Shown in pieces: positions 41,257 through 46,958 of a stretch of 46,958 bases of DNA. The DNA lies in the NCBI GenBank assembly GCA_937928015.1, contig CALFXA010000155.1, positions 1 to 46,958 on the forward strand. Reading direction: 5' to 3'. Origin of the DNA: an uncultured Anaerolineales bacterium (GTDB lineage: Bacteria > Chloroflexota > Anaerolineae > Anaerolineales > Villigracilaceae). The translations under genes were made by a program, and so were the position numbers. Position 1 is the stretch's first letter. Each line of letters opens with the position of its first letter. The notes beneath the pieces were generated by a model that was not told the origin of the DNA, searched no databases, and saw nothing but the letters and a program-made list of their open reading frames with translations.

Positions 41257-42408
41257 TTAGTAGTACCCAAATTCCTCCACCGCATCCACCATCGCGAGGA
41301 CGTTTTCGGCAGGGACATCGTTCATCACGGTGTGGACGGCGCCAAGCATATAGCCTCCGCCTTCGCCCAGGATGCTGATGACGCGCTTGACCTCGTCGCG
41401 GACTTGCTGCGGGGTACCGAAGGGCAGGATCTGCAGGGTGTCGATTCCGCCGCAGAAGACGATGTCCTTGCCGAACTGGGTCTTGAGCGTCTGCAGGTCA
41501 GACATCTTCCCCGCCGAGGTCTGGATCGGGTTGAGGATGTCCACGCCCATTTCAATGAAGTCGGGGATGAGCGGCAGGATGTCGCCGTCGGTGTGGAACA
41601 TGACCTTGGCCTTGGTGTGCTGTTTGATGAAGGCGATGTAGTCCGCGTGGATGGGCTTGAGGATGGCGCGGTACATCTTGGGTGACATGAGCAGGCTGGT
41701 GTTCATGCCCAGGTCATCGCCGATCTTGATGATGTCGATGTTGTCGCCGCACTCGCGCAGGAAGTGTCCCATGAGAGTCTTGCACAGCGCAGCGTTCTTC
41801 TCCAGCAGGGCTTTGGCAAAATCGGGACGCTTGGCCATGTTCATCAGGAATTTGTCCATGCGCTGCATTTCGAAGGCGCGTTCGAGCGGGAAAAGCAGCC
41901 AGGGAGTGGCAACGATGCCGTACTTGTTCTCTTTGGCCAGTTGTTGGGCACGCGCGCTGACGTGCGCCACGCGGGTGGGGTCGTCCATGTCGGGCCAGGC
42001 GTGGGCTTCGAGTTCCTCGATGGTGGTGGCATTCTCCAGCGGATGGATGCCAGGGAACCAGGAACCAGGTTCGCTCTCGACGGCCCCACCGCCCCACGAG
42101 TTGAAGTGCGGCGAATGCGGCTCCCGCTGGCGATTCCTCTCCATAACGGAGGCAGGCTCCAGGTCCAGCACGCCGCGCACATCGCTGTGCAGACGTTCGA
42201 GGGTGGCCTCGTCCATATCGGCGGTGCCCAGCTCGGGCCAATCATAAATATAGCGGTCCTCAGCCTGCACGCCAATCAGTTCCTTGATGCGGCGATAGGT
42301 GCCCATCTTGACGCCCGTCGCGTTGCTGGGGCCGAGCACGATCGGCACACGGTCGGGGACTTCGTGATTCAATACAGCAAGCACACGTTCACGCGAGGTC
42401 ATGGTCAT
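41257..42408 (-). CDS. UroD-family methyltransferase-like protein
   Basis: 383 residues of the uroporphyrinogen-decarboxylase superfamily, which also includes corrinoid/CoM methyltransferases (MtaA, MtbA, CmuA). Visible segments are SRERVLAVLNHEVPDRVPIV, GTPWLLFPLER-like, DIIKIGDDLGMNTSLLMSP, KAKVMFHTDGDILPLIPDFIEMGVDILNPIQ and FCGGIDTLQILPFGTPQQV. The HTDGD and GGID motifs fit the methyltransferase branch, which binds zinc and a thiol or corrinoid partner. Haem synthesis is unlikely because the UroD N-terminal signature is absent. AAGGAG precedes the start. An mttB-like gene lies 15 kb away, so methyl-group metabolism is plausible, but no corrinoid protein is in view. Confidence 0.82.
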   Translation of the reverse strand: MTMTSRERVLAVLNHEVPDRVPIVLGPSNATGVKMGTYRRIKELIGVQAEDRYIYDWPELGTADMDEATLERLHSDVRGVLDLEPASVMERNRQREPHSPHFNSWGGGAVESEPGSWFPGIHPLENATTIEELEAHAWPDMDDPTRVAHVSARAQQLAKENKYGIVATPWLLFPLERAFEMQRMDKFLMNMAKRPDFAKALLEKNAALCKTLMGHFLRECGDNIDIIKIGDDLGMNTSLLMSPKMYRAILKPIHADYIAFIKQHTKAKVMFHTDGDILPLIPDFIEMGVDILNPIQTSAGKMSDLQTLKTQFGKDIVFCGGIDTLQILPFGTPQQVRDEVKRVISILGEGGGYMLGAVHTVMNDVPAENVLAMVDAVEEFGYY

Positions 42409-42433
42409 GGGATGCTCCTTATGGAGATGGAAA

Positions 42434-42457
42434 AGTCCAGAAGCAAGCTTCTGGACT
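42434..42457 (-). terminator. Terminator of gpmA
   Basis: AGTCCAGAAGC (42434-42444) pairs with GCTTCTGGACT (42447-42457), followed on the minus strand by TTTTCC. It lies just after the gpmA stop and before the UroD-like gene. Confidence 0.7.
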
Positions 42458-42477
42458 CCAAAATTTACAAGGTGAAT

Positions 42478-43224
42478 TTACTTGGCCTTGCCCTGGTTGG
42501 CGACGGCGGCAGCGGCCTTGGCGATCTCTTCGGGGTCGCCAAGGTAGTAGCTCTTGATGACCTTGAGGTCGGCATCCAGTTCGTACACCAGCGGGATGCC
42601 CGTGGGGATGTTCAACTCGGTGATGTCGGCGTCGGAGATGTTGTCGAGGTACTTGACCAGCGCGCGGATCGAGTTTCCGTGAGCGGTGATGAGCAGGCGC
42701 TTGCCCGACTTGATGGTGGGCGCCAGCACTTCGTGCCAGTAGGGCAGAACACGGTCGAGGGTGATCTTGAGCGACTCGGTGGCGGGCAGCTGCTCGGGGG
42801 GCAGGCCCGCGTAGCGGCGATCAAACTTTGGGTGACGTTCGTCGGTCAGTTCGAGCGCAGGCGGCGGGACGTCGTAAGAGCGGCGCCAGACCTTGACCTG
42901 AGCCTCGCCGAACTTCTCGGCAGTCTCGGCCTTGTTGAGTCCCTGCAGGGCGCCGTAGTGACGTTCGTTCAACTGCCAGGCGCGGGTGACGGGCAGCCAG
43001 TCCAGGTCCATTTCGGCCTGGATGATGTTGAGGGTGCGGATGGCGCGCTTGAGCATCGAGGTGAAAGCCAGGTCGAACTGATAGCCGCCTTCGCGCAGGA
43101 GCTGACCAGCGGCGCGCGCCTCGGCACGGCCCTGATCGGTCAGGTCCACATCGGTCCAGCCTGTGAAGCGGTTTTCGAGGTTCCAGGTGCTTTGTCCATG
43201 ACGGACGAGAACAAGTTTGTACAT
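42478..43224 (-). CDS. gpmA: 2,3-bisphosphoglycerate-dependent phosphoglycerate mutase
   Basis: 248 residues, the usual length. It interconverts 3- and 2-phosphoglycerate in glycolysis via a phosphohistidine. Motifs are [10 protein letters not shown] (catalytic His), [36 protein letters not shown] (proton donor Glu) and [16 protein letters not shown] (second His). Residues around [13 protein letters not shown] and [21 protein letters not shown] are typical of the dimeric/tetrameric GpmA form. AAAGGAA lies seven bases before ATG 43224. Confidence 0.97.
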   Translation of the reverse strand: MYKLVLVRHGQSTWNLENRFTGWTDVDLTDQGRAEARAAGQLLREGGYQFDLAFTSMLKRAIRTLNIIQAEMDLDWLPVTRAWQLNERHYGALQGLNKAETAEKFGEAQVKVWRRSYDVPPPALELTDERHPKFDRRYAGLPPEQLPATESLKITLDRVLPYWHEVLAPTIKSGKRLLITAHGNSIRALVKYLDNISDADITELNIPTGIPLVYELDADLKVIKSYYLGDPEEIAKAAAAVANQGKAK

Positions 43225-43467
43225 CGTGAAATTCCTTTATTTGGATTGATTTTTCAGGTAAGGCCGATTGGCGGCGTCTGTCCTTTAATTGCGTTTTGCC
43301 CGCAAATTATACACTCACCCAAGCAAGACATTCCCTGAAGTTTGCAAGAAAAATGGAACATCTCGGAACGTTTTCCGAACCTGCGTCCACAAAATATTTT
43401 AGAAAGAGAAAATACAAATTCAATCACGGGTAATATATGATAAGTCAAACCGCCCATACGAGAGTCC
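43225..43467. other. Divergent promoter region of gpmA and the mutS fragment
   Basis: 243 bases without a gene. It is AT-rich near 43375-43440, with a TATAAT-like box on the minus strand around 43303-43308 that may serve gpmA. The last 35 bases resemble the region upstream of the real mutS (GTCAAACC...GAGAG-CCATG). Confidence 0.5.
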
Positions 43468-43692
43468 ATGTCCAACGACGATATCACCCCTGTCCGCCAG
43501 CAATACCTGGAAATTAAACGCAACCATCCCAACGAGATTCTGTTCTTTCGTCTGGGCGATTTTTACGAGACCGTCGACGAGGACGCCGAAATCGCAGCTC
43601 AGGAATTGGACAAGGAAGATCAGCAGGCGATCAGCCAGAACGGAAAGGATTTTGCCATACAGTGGCCAGGCGGGGATGTGACCACGGTATAA
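43468..43692 (+). pseudogene. 5' fragment of a second mutS
   Basis: The first 48 codons match the start of the real mutS at 45924 ([20 protein letters not shown], then [12 protein letters not shown]). Nine codons differ synonymously and three change the residue (F to V, T to A, R to Q). Similarity then stops, and the frame runs 26 unrelated codons to a stop. The excess of silent changes shows both copies were once under selection as protein. It is most likely the remnant of a diverged mutS copy left when the sulfatase-fold/membrane pair or other DNA entered. A 74-residue product would lack everything past the start of mismatch-binding domain I. Confidence 0.85.
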
Positions 43693-43735
43693 ACAGCAAG
43701 GATCTGATCGAGGGTGGGAAGATGATGGAAAATCC

Positions 43736-45283
43736 TCATGACTTATGTGAAAAGGCTCGATTAGACTCGTCCAACGCGGAAAGCAACTCGGCCTTCATGC
43801 GTGCCGCAGTAACTGTGTCAGAGGCAGCGAAGTCTTTCATCTCGTCAGGGTCGTCAGCCAGGTCATACAGTTCAGATTTTCCATCATATGCACCATAGCC
43901 TAGATAGTAGATAAGTTTTTTCGAGCCCTGGATCATGGACACGCTGGCATGTTGGATGGGTGCAAAAGCAGAATTATTCTTTGCCACCAGTGAGAACAGG
44001 CTACGATTCGAGTCCTCAACGCCGCCCAAGCCTGGCAGTAGAATCCCTTCAGAAGCGGGATCAGGTGCCTGTCCCGCCAACGTCACCAAGCTTGGCAGCA
44101 AATCGATATTACTGGTCGGGGTGTAAACATCGGCCCGTTGATTCTGCCCAGGTACAGAGATTAGCAGCGGGATATGCAGTACGCCGTCGTAAAGCAACGC
44201 AGTGTTATGTCCATGCTCACCGCGCTCGAACAACTGACCGTGATCGGAGGTGATGATTACGTAGGTATCGTCGAGCGCACCGCCGCTTTCGAGCGAGTCC
44301 AGGAAAAGACCCAGATCGGCATCCACGTCGGTAATGTACTCGTCGTACGTCTGACGCAGGCGCAGCAAATTCTTCTCGGTGCGGAAGGTCTCGGTCAGCG
44401 GATGCTCGGGCTTGGCGGTCGGCTCGTAGCCATCCTTTTTGTATTTTCCGAAATATTCCATGCGCGGACGATACGGTTCATGCGGGGTCCACAAATGGAA
44501 ATATCCAAAATATGGTTTATCGCCTTTGCGCGCCTCTTCAATCACGCGCAGGATGTTCCGGAAGGTCTCGGCGTTGTTATAGGTGTAATAGTTATTGAAG
44601 GGCACACCGAGCGGATAGGCATCACTCTCGACCGTCTCCTTGTCCTTGCGCAGGATGTCGAGCAGGCCCAGTAGCGGTGACCCTGCTAGCGGGCCGTCGT
44701 TCTCGCGGCGAGTGGCAAGGAAGTCGTCGAAAGCATAGAACGAGTCGACAGAGTCATTCGGCAGGTGTTGACTGATGCCCAGCGTGGTTACATCCTGGCT
44801 GGAGAAGGTAAAGGGTAGATGTTGGTCAATGTCCGCATGGAATTGGCGTAGCAGCAACTCGGCCAGCATGTTCTGGGTGAAAGCCATCCTGTGATACCCA
44901 TCACCCATCTGACGGAACAGGTTCTGCCCGACCAAGTCGCGGCGAGCCAAACCAAACAGATTGAGGGCACGGTGTGTCCACGGGACGCAACCCATTAACA
45001 TCGAGGCGGTGGCAGGCGTCGTGAAATTTCCCGCCGCATAATGGGAATGATAGACTGTCGAACGTTCCGCGAATTTCTCCAGTGCAGGTGTGGTGGGACG
45101 CGGATACCCATAGACGGACATATGAGGCGCGGAGAGCGTGTCCAACACAATCATCAGGATGTTGGGCTGTTTCCCATTTTGCAGTGCAGACTCTAATCCA
45201 AATGCTTGCCTGGGAAACAGGAGCGGCAGTGCGGCGGCGCCTGCGGTCTTGAGAAAGTCACGACGGCTGAAAGGCTTGGTCAT
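43736..45283 (-). CDS. Tat-exported sulfatase-fold hydrolase without the formylglycine motif
   Basis: 515 residues of the alkaline phosphatase/sulfatase superfamily. A twin-arginine signal (SRRDFLKTAGAAALPLLF) predicts export of the folded protein. The metal site includes ILMIVLDTLSAPHMSVYGY and ITSDHGQLFERGEHGH. At the nucleophile position sulfatases have C/S-x-P-x-R, which is converted to formylglycine; here it reads TTPATAS, so Thr would be the nucleophile and the Arg is missing. That favours a phosphodiesterase or phosphotransferase-like activity over a true sulfatase. The gene overlaps the stop of an upstream membrane-protein gene by 4 bases. Substrate is unknown. Confidence 0.85.
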   Translation of the reverse strand: MTKPFSRRDFLKTAGAAALPLLFPRQAFGLESALQNGKQPNILMIVLDTLSAPHMSVYGYPRPTTPALEKFAERSTVYHSHYAAGNFTTPATASMLMGCVPWTHRALNLFGLARRDLVGQNLFRQMGDGYHRMAFTQNMLAELLLRQFHADIDQHLPFTFSSQDVTTLGISQHLPNDSVDSFYAFDDFLATRRENDGPLAGSPLLGLLDILRKDKETVESDAYPLGVPFNNYYTYNNAETFRNILRVIEEARKGDKPYFGYFHLWTPHEPYRPRMEYFGKYKKDGYEPTAKPEHPLTETFRTEKNLLRLRQTYDEYITDVDADLGLFLDSLESGGALDDTYVIITSDHGQLFERGEHGHNTALLYDGVLHIPLLISVPGQNQRADVYTPTSNIDLLPSLVTLAGQAPDPASEGILLPGLGGVEDSNRSLFSLVAKNNSAFAPIQHASVSMIQGSKKLIYYLGYGAYDGKSELYDLADDPDEMKDFAASDTVTAARMKAELLSALDESNRAFSHKS

Positions 45284-45825
45284 GATCCCATATTCCTGAC
45301 CGACAGAATTACCAACGAGAGAGCCGCCAGCGGAAGATACACGTACAGAAAAATGGGCGTGCGTTCAACCAGTAATCTGGCGACGCGCTCAAAGATTGCA
45401 TACTTCACGGACAGCCACATCCACAGGGAGGCCAATCCACCCGCAATGAGGGCAGACAATAAAACCGCCAGCCCATTCCCAAAATCGTGAAAAGCGATGA
45501 AATATTGCATCAGAAGCAACCATGCAGGTAAGGCCAGCCCCATGATGGTTCCACGCACGCTGAAATGCTCCTTGAAGAAGGAGACAGGTAACAGCACACA
45601 AAGCAACAGCAGAATGACCAGATAAAAGAAGCCTTCCAACACCTCAGTGAAGACTGTATACAGGTAAAATACCGCCACTTCTCCCAAGTTGGCGTAATAC
45701 AGCCAGGCAGGGAACTTCCAAAGGAAGACAATCGTAGCCCATCCAAATAAAAAGAAGAGGATCACCGCATACACGGACATAACCTCTCCCCGATCAGGCA
45801 GACGGGATTTCAAGGTCTGCAACAT
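45280..45825 (-). CDS. Five-helix membrane protein coupled to the sulfatase-fold gene
   Basis: 181 residues from ATG 45825, which has GGAG seven bases upstream; a TTG at 45843 is less likely. Hydrophobic segments occupy most of the chain (VYAVILFFLFGWATIVFLW, VFYLYTVFTEVLEGFFYLVI, WLLLMQYFIAFHDFG, LAVLLSALIAGGLASLWMWL, YLPLAALSLVILSV). Its stop overlaps the start of the Tat-exported hydrolase (ATGA), so the two are made together and may form a membrane complex or share a lipid-linked substrate. No known family is recognised. The pair lies between the mutS fragment and mutS and is lower in GC. Confidence 0.8.
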   Translation of the reverse strand: MLQTLKSRLPDRGEVMSVYAVILFFLFGWATIVFLWKFPAWLYYANLGEVAVFYLYTVFTEVLEGFFYLVILLLLCVLLPVSFFKEHFSVRGTIMGLALPAWLLLMQYFIAFHDFGNGLAVLLSALIAGGLASLWMWLSVKYAIFERVARLLVERTPIFLYVYLPLAALSLVILSVRNMGS

Positions 45826-45891
45826 AAAGTAAACTCCGACCAAAGCATGAATTGTTTCAAAAACACGAAGCCAATTTTATACACCAGTTAG

Positions 45892-45897
45892 TATAAT
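45892..45897 (+). promoter_or_regulatory. -10 box candidate of mutS
   Basis: TATAAT, 26 bases before the mutS ATG. No good -35 box is seen at the expected distance. The stretch after it is shared with the upstream mutS fragment. Confidence 0.4.
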
Positions 45898-45923
45898 ACG
45901 TCAAACCCTGACTGCGAGAGCCC

Positions 45924-46911
45924 ATGTCCAACGACGATATCACCCCTGTCCGCCAGCAATATCTGGAAATCAAACGCAACCATCCCAACGAGATTCTGTT
46001 CTTCCGCCTGGGCGATTTCTACGAAACCTTTGACGAGGACGCCGAGATCACGGCCCGCGAGTTGGACATTGTGCTGACTTCGCGTCCCGTGGGCAAGGGC
46101 GTGCGTGCGCCGCTGGCGGGCATCCCCTATCACGCGGTGGAAAACTATCTCGCGCGGCTGATCGAGAAGGGCTATCACGTCGCCATCTGCGAACAGGTCG
46201 GGGACCAGCCCACCAAGGGCATCTTCCCGCGCAAGGTGGTGCGGATCGTCACACCTGGGACGGTCGTCGAGCCTGGGCTGCTGCCTGGGGATGCGAACAA
46301 CTACCTGGCCGCCGTCTTCCTCGATGAGAAATCTGCCGCCGTGGCCTATGCCGACATCACCACGGGCGAATTCGCCGTGACCGAGTTGAGCGCCGAAGCA
46401 GTCCGCGCCGAGTTGACGCGCCTGCGCCCCGCCGAAATCCTCCACCCCGATTCCCTCACCCTCGGGGAGAGGGGTTGGGGCGAGGGCTTAGGACACCTGA
46501 CCCCAATTCCCGCCTGGCGCTTCGAGCCTGGCAAATGCGAGGAGACGTTGCTGGCTCACTTCAAGGCGGGCTCGCTGGACGGATTCGGCATCAAGGGACA
46601 CGGGCTGGTCATCCGCGCAGCGGGCGTGATCGTGCAATACCTGCGGGATACCCAGCCCGATTCGCTCAATCTGCTGACGGGATTGCGCCATTACAGCCTG
46701 TCTGAGTTCATGACGTTGGATGCAGCCACCCGCCGCAATTTGGAGTTAACCGAGACCCTTCGTGGCGAAGTCAAGGGCTCGCTACTGAGCGTGCTCGACC
46801 ATACCGTCACGCCAATGGGCAAACGCCTGATGCGCGCCTGGGTCAGCCAGCCACTGTTGACCGTAGACAAGATCCGCACGCGGCAGGATGGTGTGCAATA
46901 TTTCTTCGACA
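45924..46911 (+). CDS. mutS: DNA mismatch repair protein MutS, 3' end cut by contig end
   Basis: About 329 residues remain of a protein normally near 850. Domain I holds the mismatch-reading Phe-x-Glu motif in [15 protein letters not shown], followed by LTSRPVGKGVRAPLAGIPYHA and YHVAICEQVGDQPTKG. The connector domain follows (AVAYADITTGEFAVTEL), then the start of the lever region (MTLDAATRRNLELTETLRG, PMGKRLMRAWVSQPLL). The ATPase is not in the window. MutS recognises mismatches and recruits MutL. The final residues after FFDK are adapter translation, not protein. A REP-like insertion encodes SLTLGERGWGEG in the connector. Confidence 0.96.
46453..46488. repeat. REP-like sequence inserted in-frame in mutS
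   Basis: The stretch begins CCCTCACCCTCGGGGAGAGG and ends GGGGCGAGGG. It has the look of a widespread palindromic intergenic repeat of the kind CCCTCACC...GAGAGGGG...GAGGG, but here it is read through as LTLGERGWGEG. Confidence 0.6.
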
Positions 46912-46958
46912 AGATCGGAAGAGCACACGTCTGAACTCCAGTCACGAGTGGATATCTC
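46912..46958 (+). other. Illumina TruSeq adapter with index, not genomic
   Basis: From 46912 the sequence is the standard TruSeq read-1 3' adapter (AGATCGGAAGAGCACACGTC and onward to 46945). It is followed by GAGTGGAT and ATCTC, which matches TruSeq index 23 and the next adapter bases. This is library sequence left on the contig end. Confidence 0.98.

Noticed and set aside
41257..42408. Haem-pathway uroporphyrinogen decarboxylase
   Set aside because: The N-terminal signature of true UroD is missing, and motifs fit the corrinoid/CoM methyltransferase branch better. No other haem gene is nearby.
43693..45900. Insertion sequence carrying the membrane/hydrolase pair
   Set aside because: No transposase and no clear terminal inverted repeats were found. 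The mutS duplication is diverged and not a target-site duplication.

Overview
The window reads as one contig from a member of the Chloroflexota, probably class Anaerolineae. The main support is cysteine-containing SLH domains of the ISSGCGYGNYCP type. An mreBCD-mrdA-minCDE-rodA-gltX cluster, many Thr/Pro-rich lipoproteins, GlnRS beside tRNA-Gln, and MttB-like and UroD-like methyltransferases are also compatible with that group. This is an inference from protein character, not a database result. The last 47 bases are Illumina TruSeq adapter plus index, so the source is a short-read assembly, probably metagenomic, and the contig ends inside mutS. The first gene is also cut by the contig edge.

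Layout. 1-2 kb: the 3' part of an RCC1-repeat/SLH surface protein, lower in GC than its surroundings. 2-4 kb: cysK-cysE (cysteine synthesis), preceded by an unusual folded leader. 4-8.2 kb (minus): marR followed by two half-size ABC exporter genes that look like a heterodimer. 8.3-9.4 kb: a lipoprotein with an internally duplicated domain. 9.5-11.9 kb: tRNA-Gln with its own promoter and terminator, a small membrane protein, and glnS. 12-13 kb: an SH3b lipoprotein, divergent from rtcB. rtcB has a long leader with promoter, hairpin RNA, terminator, mini-ORF and possible pseudoknot. 14.4-14.9 kb: a perfect 262-bp tandem duplication across the rtcB/polysaccharide deacetylase junction. 15.8-24.9 kb (minus): the cell-shape and division cluster mreB, mreC, mreD, mrdA, minC, minD, minE, rodA, then gltX.

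25-32 kb: an mttB-family gene broken by one frameshift, a stand-alone AsnC-type sensor domain, a CAP/LysM protein, an RsuA-type pseudouridine synthase with an AhpD-like gene, a SPOUT RNA methylase with an N-terminal zinc knuckle, an SLH protein and a CPA2 antiporter with UspA-like domains. 32.5-40 kb: a small unknown protein, a 1308-residue protein with tandem cyclase domains, a STAND ATPase and TPRs (the layout of animal soluble adenylyl cyclase), and a 1009-residue FAD/Fe-S oxidoreductase. 40-47 kb: a lipoprotein, a 21-bp/heptapeptide repeat locus between two hairpins, a UroD-like methyltransferase, gpmA, an ancient 5' fragment of mutS, a membrane protein/sulfatase-fold pair, and the real mutS.

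The strongest novel leads are the rtcB leader, the cysK leader, the soluble-cyclase-like giant protein, in-frame repeat insertions inside mutS and the FAD/Fe-S gene, the heptad-repeat locus, and a recurring TAnAAT-N6-8-ATG arrangement that suggests leaderless mRNAs. No insertion sequence, CRISPR array, rRNA or phage gene was seen.
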